Positions 18,473 through 26,497 of a stretch of DNA of 45,105 nucleotides are shown here, one piece after another. Under the pieces are notes generated by a model. That model saw only the letters and a program-made list of their open reading frames with translations, was not told the DNA's origin and did not search any database. The stretch is from positions 1-45,105 of the forward strand of contig JAEYOM010000069.1 in NCBI GenBank assembly GCA_023411715.1. Reading direction: 5' to 3'. The translations under genes were made by a program, and so were the position numbers. Positions within the stretch are counted from its first letter, which is position 1. Each line of letters opens with the position of its first letter. This DNA comes from Bacillota bacterium. GTDB lineage: Bacteria > Bacillota > Clostridia > Acetivibrionales > DTU013.

Positions 18473-18520
18473 TGAAAGCCCGCAGTGAATCAAGCGACTA
18501 CTTACTGTGGGCTTCCTTTT
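18473..18520 (+). terminator. Attenuating terminator between binding-protein and permease genes
   Basis: The arms GAAAGCCCGCAGT and ACTGTGGGCTTCC form a long stem with one G-U pair, followed by CCTTTT. It lies about 40 bp after the binding-protein stop. It probably ends part of the transcripts so that the binding protein exceeds the permeases. Confidence 0.7.
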
Positions 18521-18587
18521 AACAATCGTTTCCTGTGTTTTTTGGTCGATGTAAAATTGCTGTTTATCGTATCGGAGGGATTTAACT

Positions 18588-19490
18588 GTGAATAATAACA
18601 TGTCACTGCTTCAAACAAGGCGGAGAAGCACGCGAAATGCCGCAGCCGTATTCCTGGCGCCGGTTTTGCTGATAATGCTTGTTTTTATAGTATACCCGAT
18701 TATTTCTACGTTCGACATCAGTCTGTATAAATGGAATGGTATTTCATCCAGGAAAATCTTCATCGGATTGGGGAACTGGCGTGAACTGATAGCCGACGCT
18801 ACGTTCTGGTACGCATTCAAGAATAATATCCTTATCATGGTTTGTTCAATCCTGCTTCAAATCCCTATCGCTGTTGCGCTTGCAACATTTCTGGACGCAG
18901 GGGGAAGAAAGCTGAATATTTATAAGGTTATCTGGTTCCTGCCGCTGCTGATGTCCTCGGTGGCAATCGGCTTTCTGTTTTCGTACGCCCTTGCCACGTC
19001 GGGAGGCATCATCACAACAATTTCACAGGCTTTCGGCGGTGGGAAGGTCGATTTGCTGGGTCGCGCTCCGCACGCGCTTTTTGCTGTCATTGGAGTAATT
19101 GCCTGGCAGTATACTCCATTTTATATGGTGTTTTTCATGGCAGGCTACAGCAACATCAGCATGGATATTTACGAGGCTACGATCATTGACGGTGCAACAA
19201 GGGCGCAATATTTCCGCTATGTAGCGCTTCCCTTGCTGACTCCGGTCATTAAAACGGCATGCATCCTGTCACTGATCGGTTCCCTGAAATACTTCGATCT
19301 GATTTACGTCATGACGGGCGGAGGTCCCGGAACTGCATCGGAATTGATGGCTACCTATATGTACAAGATGTCCTTCCAGCATTTCAAGATGGGATACGGT
19401 TCAACCGCAGCCGCCGGAATGTTCATCCTGGTAACGGGAATCGCACTGTTGATCCAGGGATTAATCAGAGTAAAGGATGATATATCATGA
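18588..19490 (+). CDS. ABC sugar importer permease (MsmF/UgpA-like)
   Basis: A 300-residue CUT1 permease with six predicted membrane helices. The EAA loop is DIYEATIIDGATRAQYFRYV, and the following GGGPGTASELMATYMY stretch is characteristic of this subfamily. GTG 18588 is the start with CGGAGGGA seven bases upstream; an ATG four codons later is an alternative. Its stop overlaps the start of the next permease gene (ATGA), so translation is coupled. It works with the binding protein encoded 150 bp upstream. Confidence 0.93.
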   Translation: MNNNMSLLQTRRRSTRNAAAVFLAPVLLIMLVFIVYPIISTFDISLYKWNGISSRKIFIGLGNWRELIADATFWYAFKNNILIMVCSILLQIPIAVALATFLDAGGRKLNIYKVIWFLPLLMSSVAIGFLFSYALATSGGIITTISQAFGGGKVDLLGRAPHALFAVIGVIAWQYTPFYMVFFMAGYSNISMDIYEATIIDGATRAQYFRYVALPLLTPVIKTACILSLIGSLKYFDLIYVMTGGGPGTASELMATYMYKMSFQHFKMGYGSTAAAGMFILVTGIALLIQGLIRVKDDIS

Positions 19491-20335
19491 ACAAGGATAT
19501 GGAAACCAAAATCAAAAGCAGGATTGCATGGACCGTCGCTTTCATTCTTGCAACCGGATGGGTGCTGGTAACGGGAATTCCGTTCATCTTCATGGTACTC
19601 AACTCCTTCAAGGGGCAGTTCGAGATGCTCAAGAAGGGAATATTCCAGCTTCCTGATAAGTGGTATCCCCAAAATTATATAGATGTTCTGTCAAAAGGTT
19701 TTCTGAACTATTTCTTCAACAGTGTTATCGTTCTGGCGGTTTCGTTGACAATATTGCTGTTTATAACCGCCTGTGCGTCCTATCCCTTATCCAGAATGCG
19801 GTTTAAACTGAGGGGTATGATTTATGGTTTGATCGTTGCATGCATGTCCATTCCAATACATGTAACGTTGATCCCCGTATTCAAGATGACGACTCAATTC
19901 AAACTCTATGATAAGCTCTGGGCATTGGTCGGGCCGAACATTGCCTTCGCGATACCGATTTCCTGTTACATCCTCACGACCTTTATGAGCGGCATACCCA
20001 GGGACGTGGAGGAATCTGCGGAGATCGACGGGTGCGGCAAATACAGGAACTTCTTCAGTATCATATTGCCGCTTGCCAAGCCCGGACTTTCCACGCTGGC
20101 AATATACGACGGCGTTGCGATATGGAATGAATTCATTTTTGCGAATACGCTGACCCAGTCAAAGTCTGCCAAGACGCTGCCTTTGGCAATATCGGCCTTT
20201 CAGGGGGAACACGCCATGAACATTCCGGTTATAATGTCGGTTTTGGTCCTGACAGTGCTTCCCATGATCATTTTATTCATCATATTGCAGGACAAACTGG
20301 TAAAAGGCCTGATGGCCGGTGCGGTGAAGGGCTGA
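19487..20335 (+). CDS. ABC sugar importer permease (MsmG/UgpE-like)
   Basis: A 282-residue membrane protein with six predicted helices and the EAA loop VEESAEIDGCGKYRNFFSI. It is the second channel subunit of the second importer. Its ATG overlaps the preceding stop by four bases. It ends in LVKGLMAGAVKG, the usual terminus of this subfamily. The GH3 gene follows 52 bp later, consistent with uptake and hydrolysis of the same oligosaccharide. Confidence 0.93.
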   Translation: MNKDMETKIKSRIAWTVAFILATGWVLVTGIPFIFMVLNSFKGQFEMLKKGIFQLPDKWYPQNYIDVLSKGFLNYFFNSVIVLAVSLTILLFITACASYPLSRMRFKLRGMIYGLIVACMSIPIHVTLIPVFKMTTQFKLYDKLWALVGPNIAFAIPISCYILTTFMSGIPRDVEESAEIDGCGKYRNFFSIILPLAKPGLSTLAIYDGVAIWNEFIFANTLTQSKSAKTLPLAISAFQGEHAMNIPVIMSVLVLTVLPMIILFIILQDKLVKGLMAGAVKG

Positions 20336-20387
20336 ATCATTTGCAAAAAGGTGAATACTGCCGGTTTACTGAGAGGGGAGAGATTTT

Positions 20388-22457
20388 ATGAAATGCAGCA
20401 AGGAATACCGCCTTTCATATACGGAAAAGGCGTGGAAAATAGTAAAAAATCTGACGTTGGAAGAGAAAATATCCCTGATGGGCGGGAACTGGTCTCTTGA
20501 AAAGATGATGGAAGGGGCTATGTCCGAAAAGAAGGATACTCATTATAATATGGTCCCCTATCCGGCAGGCGGCATTGAAGGAAAAGGTATCCCGCCGATG
20601 CTTTTTGTGGACGGGCCGCGCGGCGTCGTATGCGGAATAGGCAAAAGCACCTGTTTCCCCGTTTCCATGCTCCGCGGAGCTACCTTCGATACCGATCTGG
20701 AGGAGCGGATCGGGCAGGCTATCGGGGAGGAAGTAAGGGCTTTCGGAGGCAACACCTTTGCGGGCGTGTGCATCAACCTGCCCTACAATCCAGGCTGGGG
20801 CCGCAGCCAGGAGACGTACGGGGAGGAGTCGTTCCACCTCGGGCAAATGGGCGCGTCGCTCGTCAGAGGCGTACAGAGCAGGAACGTTGCAGCCTGCGTA
20901 AAGCACTATGCGTTCAACTCTATGGAGATCTCCAGATTCAAGGTAAGCGTTGACTGCGACAAACGTACGGAGCGGGAAGTTTTCCTGCCGCATTTCAAGG
21001 ATTGTATCGACGCCGGCGCAGCAAGCATAATGAGTTCATACAATCTGTACCGTTCCATCCAATGCGGACATCATAAATACCTGCTCAATCAGGTGCTGAA
21101 GGGTGAGTGGGACTTTGACGGTTTTGTCATGAGCGATTTCATATGGGGGGTCAGGGACACCGTTGAAGCCGCGAACGGCGGACAGGACATGGAGATGTGC
21201 TGTACGCAGTACTTCGGTGAAAAGCTTGTCAGGGCCGTGAAGGACGGCTTTGTTCCTGAATCCCGAATAGACGATGCCGCCGTCAGGATAATCCGCACGC
21301 TGCTGGCGTTTACTGAAGCCGATAATGAGAAATATCCAAAAGAGAAATATGCGGGCAGCCCCGAACATATTGCGCTTGCGAGGGAGGCCGCCCGTAAGGG
21401 GATCACCCTGCTCCAGAACAAAGGCCGCGTGCTTCCATTCAGCCGGAAGGACGTTAGATCCGTGGCCCTGATCGGCAAGCTGGGTAAAAAGGAAGTCATC
21501 GGAGACTGGGGTTCAAGCCGCGTATTCCCGGCTTATGCAGTTACGCCTTACCAGGGCCTGAAAAACATAGCGGGGGATATAGATATTCTATACTGTGACG
21601 GAAGCGACCTGGAGAAGGCAAAGGCTGCCGCGCGGAAAGCGGACGCCGTTGTTTTCGTCTTAGGCTATGACCATGATGACGAAGGTGAATATATATCGGA
21701 AGACCAGAATGTAGGCTCCAATTTTTCAACCGGAGGCGACCGCCGGGATCTCGGACTTCATGAGGATGAGGTTAGGCTAATCAGGGAAGTTGGGCCGGTC
21801 AATACAAATTCCGCCGTGGTGCTGGTCGGAGGAAATATGATCATGATGACCGAATGGAAGGACTGCGTCGGCGCAATAATAATGTCCTACTATGCGGGTC
21901 AGGAAGGCGGCAATGCTTTGGCTGAGATCCTGTTCGGAGATGTCAATCCAAGCGGAAAGCTGCCATACGTAGTGCCGTTCAAAGAGAGTGATCTGCCCCG
22001 GGTCAACTGGGATACGCAATCCCAATGGTACGATTATTACCACGGGTACACCAAACTTGAGAAAGAAGGTATTACTCCGCTTCTCCCCTTTGGTTTCGGT
22101 TTGTCATACACACAGTTCGAGTTGTCGTCGCCTGACTTCCGGGCAGACGGCAGTAAAGTTTATGCCAGCTGCACCGTGAAGAATACGGGCACCGTTGACG
22201 GTGACCAGATCGTTCAGATGTACGCGGGCTTCAGAAACTCACATGTCGACAGACCCATTAAACTTTTGCGGGGCTTCACGAGAGTTGAACTGAAAGCAGG
22301 GGAGGAGAAGGAAGTAACCATAGCCTGCCCTGTTGAGAAGCTGAAATGGTATAATCCCAAAACGTCGGCATGGGAACTCGAGCATATGGAGTATGAATTG
22401 TACATCGGTTTCAGCAGTGCGGATGAGGACCTGGCGAAAGGTACTGTGACGCTATAG
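20388..22457 (+). CDS. Glycoside hydrolase family 3 (beta-glucosidase-like)
   Basis: The 689-residue enzyme has the three-part GH3 layout: N-terminal TIM barrel, alpha/beta sandwich C domain (from about residue 340), and a fibronectin-III-like C-terminal domain (from about residue 585). The nucleophile is Asp250 in GFVMSDFIWG; the substrate-binding KHYAFNS is at 172-178. No signal peptide is visible, so it would cut imported beta-linked oligosaccharides in the cytoplasm. GAGAGGGGAGAG precedes ATG 20388. It belongs to the second importer operon. Beta-glucosidase, beta-xylosidase or related activity fits the family; the sequence does not settle which. Confidence 0.92.
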   Translation: MKCSKEYRLSYTEKAWKIVKNLTLEEKISLMGGNWSLEKMMEGAMSEKKDTHYNMVPYPAGGIEGKGIPPMLFVDGPRGVVCGIGKSTCFPVSMLRGATFDTDLEERIGQAIGEEVRAFGGNTFAGVCINLPYNPGWGRSQETYGEESFHLGQMGASLVRGVQSRNVAACVKHYAFNSMEISRFKVSVDCDKRTEREVFLPHFKDCIDAGAASIMSSYNLYRSIQCGHHKYLLNQVLKGEWDFDGFVMSDFIWGVRDTVEAANGGQDMEMCCTQYFGEKLVRAVKDGFVPESRIDDAAVRIIRTLLAFTEADNEKYPKEKYAGSPEHIALAREAARKGITLLQNKGRVLPFSRKDVRSVALIGKLGKKEVIGDWGSSRVFPAYAVTPYQGLKNIAGDIDILYCDGSDLEKAKAAARKADAVVFVLGYDHDDEGEYISEDQNVGSNFSTGGDRRDLGLHEDEVRLIREVGPVNTNSAVVLVGGNMIMMTEWKDCVGAIIMSYYAGQEGGNALAEILFGDVNPSGKLPYVVPFKESDLPRVNWDTQSQWYDYYHGYTKLEKEGITPLLPFGFGLSYTQFELSSPDFRADGSKVYASCTVKNTGTVDGDQIVQMYAGFRNSHVDRPIKLLRGFTRVELKAGEEKEVTIACPVEKLKWYNPKTSAWELEHMEYELYIGFSSADEDLAKGTVTL

Positions 22458-22470
22458 GAAAATAGGAGTG

Positions 22471-22517
22471 CCGGGATGCCGATATTACGTTTTATATAAA
22501 AAATATCAGCATCCCGG
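22471..22517 (+). terminator. Long hairpin after the GH3 gene
   Basis: CCGGGATGCCGATATT and AATATCAGCATCCCGG form a 16-bp stem with one mismatch and a 15-nt loop. There is no strong U-tract after it, so it may reduce rather than stop transcription into the kinase gene. Confidence 0.6.
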
Positions 22518-22583
22518 ATTACTTTATAGTAAAATAATAGGGCAGCATATCACTTTACCTGTTGATAAGGAAAAGGTGAAATA

Positions 22584-24368
22584 ATGGGTAGATTATGGAA
22601 GAGCAAGTTCAGCAGTTGGAATCTTGACAAAAAGATTTATGCTGTCATAACCGGCTTGAGTTATGCCATTTCAATCATAATGCTCGCTATTTTCACTACT
22701 TTCTACATATCATCCTTTATAGGCCAGTCGAACAACATTGCAAATGACCAATTGACTTCCATGGCCGCTAATTACGAGTCGACCCTTGATTCTTACAAGG
22801 AATTTGCAGAAGCGCTCATTATCGACGATTCCTTCCAGCAATATCTGAAATGCGGAGGCAAGGGCAGCCTTAAGTATTACAATCTGGTGAATGGCGTAAA
22901 GAATACTCTTCAAAATGCGTTAAATCTGTATACCAACATGCGATTCATCGCGGTCGTCAGCTACAATTTCGATGACACCATATACAAAAGTACCATCACT
23001 AAAATCTCGAACAACTTTCGAACAGTCTACAAAAATGATTATACCGCCAGCAATTACAGCTGTGAAGCCGGAACGCTCCGTATCAGCTACAATGATGCCT
23101 ATTTGAAAAACAACAACATGCTTAATGTGTATATGCCCATTTATAACACTTCGAATATGATACACGAATTGGGACTGTTGAGCATTATTTTTGACAATAG
23201 CCTGTTTGAAGGGCTTCCTCCGGAAAAGAACGCGATAAAATATGATTCGGAGCTCATCATGGTAGACACCTCCAATTTGATTGTCACCTGTACGGATACC
23301 GGCCTGGTAGGCTCGGAATTTGAATATTCGGGATTGCTGAAAGGGGTCAACGGGAATTTTGTAAAAGGGACCAGCCTGTATAACTACAGGAAGGTAGGCA
23401 AATGGAATTATTTTCTTATCAGCAGGATCCCTTTGATGAAGATGTACAGGGACAACATCATTGTAGTAGCCTTACTTGTTTTAATAACTGTAGCGGTAAC
23501 ATATTTCGGACTGAAAATATGCAAGGGAATCATCGACAAAACCTATCAGCCTCTTGATAACGTAATCAGAGGAATGAACGATGCGGCGGATAGTAAATTG
23601 GACGTACGGATCAATATGGAAAATGTAGGCGTTGATTTCGTCAAGCTGGCTAACGGTTTCAATTATATGATGGAGGAAATAAAAACGCTTATGGAGCAGG
23701 TCAAACTGGAGCAGCATCAGATGGACCAGATACGGTTCAACGCCTTGCAATCCCAGATCCAGCCCCATTTTCTCTATAATACGCTGGACTGCATACACTG
23801 GCAGGCGAGTGCGGACGGTAATGAGGAGCTGTCCGTGTTTGTAAAGGCGCTTGCCCAGTATTACAGATTGTGCCTCAGTAAAGGGAAGGACGTTATCTGC
23901 CTGGAACAGGAAATTGACCATGTAAGGAATTATCTTATTATCCAGAATATAAGATATGACAACATAATAAGCAGTACCATTGAACTGGAGGAGGACTGCA
24001 AAAAGGTCTTGATCCCCAAAATAACGCTGCAGCCTCTGGTGGAAAATTCCATATATCACGGGATCAAGATAAAGGAAGGCAAAAGGGGCGAATTGAGAAT
24101 AACCGCCCGCAAAAAGGACGGGGATACTTTAATAGTATTGGAGGACAACGGGACAGGCATGACGGAGGAACAGATCCGCAGCATGAACAATTCCATTTCC
24201 GAGTATGATAAGGATTTTGGGTACGGAATCCGGAATGTGAATAAGCGGATCGAAATACTGTTCGGCAAAGAGTACGGGCTGCATTATTTTAAGAATGAAT
24301 CGGGCGGGGTGACTGTTACCATCAGGCTTCCGGGGGTGGAAGCGTGTAAATTCGAAGAGGTGATGTAA
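22584..24368 (+). CDS. YesM-type sensor histidine kinase
   Basis: The 594-residue protein has an N-terminal membrane helix (about residues 19-45), an extracellular sensor domain, a second helix near residues 292-312, a HAMP linker and a His_kinase/HATPase core. The phospho-acceptor His is about residue 395 in SQIQPHFLYNTL; the N box LVENSIYHG is near residue 488 and the G box DNGTGMTEEQ follows. AAAGGTGA precedes ATG 22584. Its stop overlaps the start of the regulator gene by one base (TAATG). It probably senses the sugar handled by the second importer. Confidence 0.93.
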   Translation: MGRLWKSKFSSWNLDKKIYAVITGLSYAISIIMLAIFTTFYISSFIGQSNNIANDQLTSMAANYESTLDSYKEFAEALIIDDSFQQYLKCGGKGSLKYYNLVNGVKNTLQNALNLYTNMRFIAVVSYNFDDTIYKSTITKISNNFRTVYKNDYTASNYSCEAGTLRISYNDAYLKNNNMLNVYMPIYNTSNMIHELGLLSIIFDNSLFEGLPPEKNAIKYDSELIMVDTSNLIVTCTDTGLVGSEFEYSGLLKGVNGNFVKGTSLYNYRKVGKWNYFLISRIPLMKMYRDNIIVVALLVLITVAVTYFGLKICKGIIDKTYQPLDNVIRGMNDAADSKLDVRINMENVGVDFVKLANGFNYMMEEIKTLMEQVKLEQHQMDQIRFNALQSQIQPHFLYNTLDCIHWQASADGNEELSVFVKALAQYYRLCLSKGKDVICLEQEIDHVRNYLIIQNIRYDNIISSTIELEEDCKKVLIPKITLQPLVENSIYHGIKIKEGKRGELRITARKKDGDTLIVLEDNGTGMTEEQIRSMNNSISEYDKDFGYGIRNVNKRIEILFGKEYGLHYFKNESGGVTVTIRLPGVEACKFEEVM

Positions 24369-25963
24369 TGTACAGTGCGCTTATTGTGGATGATGAAAAG
24401 CTGATAAGGCTCGGTATGCGCAGGGCGATCCCATGGAATTCCATAGGGGTCGGCGAGGTTCATGTAGCCCGGTCCGGCAAGGAAGCCCTTGATGTCATCA
24501 GGGAAAAAAAGCCCGAAATACTCATTACCGATATCAAAATGGATGAAATGACAGGCCTGGATCTCATCGATCAGGCGAAACACTTTGTACCTGAGATAAG
24601 AGTAATCGTACTGACCGGATATGATGAATTCGAATATGCAAGACAGTGCATCAAGCTTAAGGTACATGACTTTTTTCTTAAACCCATCGACGAAAAGGCT
24701 TTAATTGAATCAGTCAAAAAGCAGACTGCAGCTTTGGAGGCCGGAAACATTGAAAAACTGGAGGACATCAACGAAAACCGTGCCCATGCTGTGACAGAAC
24801 AGATGCAGATAGAAAACTTCCTCAGGAACCTGGCATATAGCAGCAGGAATATACAGGACAGTGAAATAGAGAAATTCTGCCGGCAGTACAATTATCAAAC
24901 TGAACAGCATGTACAGGCGGCTATTATCGTTCCCGCCCTGTATGCGGACAGTGACAACGAGGTTGAAAATTTTGCCGCTCTGACAATAAAAAACATCTGT
25001 ATCGGGATGGTGGATGCCCAAAACAGAGGCATGACCTTCATGGATAATTGCGGAAGGATCGTTATCGCCTTTTTTCTTAACAAAAGGAAAGGCGGGATAC
25101 TGGACTGGCTCAAGGAACTGAACGGCATTTTGAGGGATGAGTGCGGCAAAAAACCCAGGGTTGTAGTTGGCAATCCGGTGCAGGGCGTGAAGAATCTGAG
25201 AACCTCATATAATGATGCGGTGGATTTGCTGAAATACGGAGAAGATGTCCATGACGAAATCATTCAGACAATAGGCGCCCGGAAAAAGGATAACCTGTTC
25301 AAGGAAGTATTCATGGAAATTAAAAACTCTATGTGTGAAAACATAGCTGAGCCGGACAGAGTATTGAACATATTTGAACGTTTTTGCCAGGCGACGGATA
25401 CCTATAACGTTTCGGATTCCTATATCCGAAGATGCTGCTATGAACTTGCCTCCTCAGTATACTACTCCTTTATATGCCATTCCGGATCGGTAGCGGATAC
25501 AGCGCTGAATGTGTTTGTAAGTAACTTGACGAATATGAGTGGAGAGGATATGTTCGAGCTGACGAGGAACTACTTTGCAAAATTGTTGGGTAGCAGGGAT
25601 GACAAGTGTTTTTACGAAATTGTGGACAAAGCGAAGCGCTATATAGCCATGCATTTGCCGGATGACCTATCCGTTTCCGATATAGCGTCCTCTCTTTATG
25701 TTACGCCCAACTATTTGTCCAGACTTTTTAAGAAGGCCACGGGAGAGGGCTGCAACGAGTATATCGTAAGGAAGCGGATAGAAAGGGCGAAGCTGCTCCT
25801 GGAGACTACGAATTTTAAAACCAGCAGAATTGCGCTGATGGTAGGATACCGCGATACCAATTATTTCTCTCTTGCTGTGAAAAAGAATACCGGCATGTCA
25901 CCGAAAAAATACAGGGAGGTCTGTAAGCTGAACAGAACAGATAATCGCAATGCCTGTATCTGA
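24368..25963 (+). CDS. YesN-type response regulator with AraC DNA-binding domain
   Basis: The 531-residue protein begins with a receiver domain (Asp55 in ILITDIKMD, Lys105 in FFLKP), has a long unassigned middle part, and ends with an AraC-type double helix-turn-helix (ISVSDIASSLYVTPNYLSRLF-like region near residues 435-530, ending in MSPKKYREV). It pairs with the kinase encoded directly upstream. Placement at the end of the second importer cluster suggests it activates that cluster. Confidence 0.93.
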   Translation: MYSALIVDDEKLIRLGMRRAIPWNSIGVGEVHVARSGKEALDVIREKKPEILITDIKMDEMTGLDLIDQAKHFVPEIRVIVLTGYDEFEYARQCIKLKVHDFFLKPIDEKALIESVKKQTAALEAGNIEKLEDINENRAHAVTEQMQIENFLRNLAYSSRNIQDSEIEKFCRQYNYQTEQHVQAAIIVPALYADSDNEVENFAALTIKNICIGMVDAQNRGMTFMDNCGRIVIAFFLNKRKGGILDWLKELNGILRDECGKKPRVVVGNPVQGVKNLRTSYNDAVDLLKYGEDVHDEIIQTIGARKKDNLFKEVFMEIKNSMCENIAEPDRVLNIFERFCQATDTYNVSDSYIRRCCYELASSVYYSFICHSGSVADTALNVFVSNLTNMSGEDMFELTRNYFAKLLGSRDDKCFYEIVDKAKRYIAMHLPDDLSVSDIASSLYVTPNYLSRLFKKATGEGCNEYIVRKRIERAKLLLETTNFKTSRIALMVGYRDTNYFSLAVKKNTGMSPKKYREVCKLNRTDNRNACI

Positions 25964-25997
25964 AACAGTTTCTTAATTGGAGCGGATAAAACATACG

Positions 25998-26026
25998 TTG
26001 ACATATATCGGTATATAAACTATTAT
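25998..26026 (+). promoter_or_regulatory. Sigma-A promoter of the valS T-box leader
   Basis: A consensus TTGACA (25998-26003), a 17-bp spacer and TATTAT (26021-26026) lie just before the T-box leader. Transcription should begin near 26033. Confidence 0.8.
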
Positions 26027-26039
26027 TGTATAAACGGAC

Positions 26040-26344
26040 ACAGATAAAACGGCGTTGACGAGGAGGAGTACATACGATCCCGATGCCAAGAGAGAAGACG
26101 GCCGGTGCAAGTCTTCGTGAGGGAGGTATGGAAGTAGCCTTTGAGCAGTGGACCGAAAGGATATGATCCGAGTAGGCTTCAACGGACTTTTCCACCGTTA
26201 GAGGGAAAACAGTATCGGTAATCTTTTTGGATCTCCCGTACTGGCAGAGTGCAGAATATTTTTCTGAATTCAGGTGGTACCACGAACGCATACGGTTCGC
26301 CCTGAGCCAACGATTTTAACGTTGGCTTGAGGCGGACCTTTTTA
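26040..26344 (+). promoter_or_regulatory. T-box riboswitch, valine-specific
   Basis: The leader holds the standard T-box parts. Stem I starts with GAGGAGGAGTACATACGA, has the AGAGAG bulge near 26090, and its 3' side reads GGAA-GTA-GCC, placing the specifier codon GUA (Val) at 26134-26136. The highly conserved T-box AGGTGGTACCACG is at 26272-26284. A terminator follows (26294-26344). Uncharged tRNA-Val should pair with GUA and the T-box and turn on valS. The downstream ValRS gene agrees with the codon. Exact stem borders would need folding. Confidence 0.92.
26294..26344 (+). terminator. T-box attenuator terminator
   Basis: A 19-bp stem with a few wobble pairs (GGTTCGCCC...AGCCAACG with CGTTGGCT...GGCGGACC) is followed by CTTTTTAT. 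It directly follows the T-box sequence, so it competes with the antiterminator. Confidence 0.88.
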
Positions 26345-26361
26345 TTTAACGGAACATAGTT

Positions 26362-26463
26362 AGACTGCTGCGCAGCATTATAATGAAGCTTATGTGCTGG
26401 CGCAATAAGCATAGCGTAGTCTTGTTCAAAAATAAGAGGCACTTGATGCGCCCTCCTATTTTT
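26362..26463 (+). other. Extra hairpins between T-box terminator and valS
   Basis: After the attenuator there are two more inverted repeats: AGACT (26362) / AGTCT (26418) enclosing GCTTAT / ATAAGC, and an imperfect stem AAAAATAAGAGGC / GCCCTCCTATTTTT (26428-26463) ending in five Ts. The second resembles another terminator. Such structures are not part of a standard T-box leader. Confidence 0.45.
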
Positions 26464-26497
26464 ATATAAGTTCGGAAGATTAAGGGAGGTATGGGTA

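Noticed and set aside
20415..20993. Minus-strand ORF of 192 codons
   Set aside because: Antisense to the GH3 catalytic domain; no recognisable family or ribosome binding site.
26366..26377. CTGCGCAGCAT shared with 8,454-8,464 as a dispersed repeat
   Set aside because: An 11-nt match is expected by chance in a window of this size and the flanks do not align convincingly.
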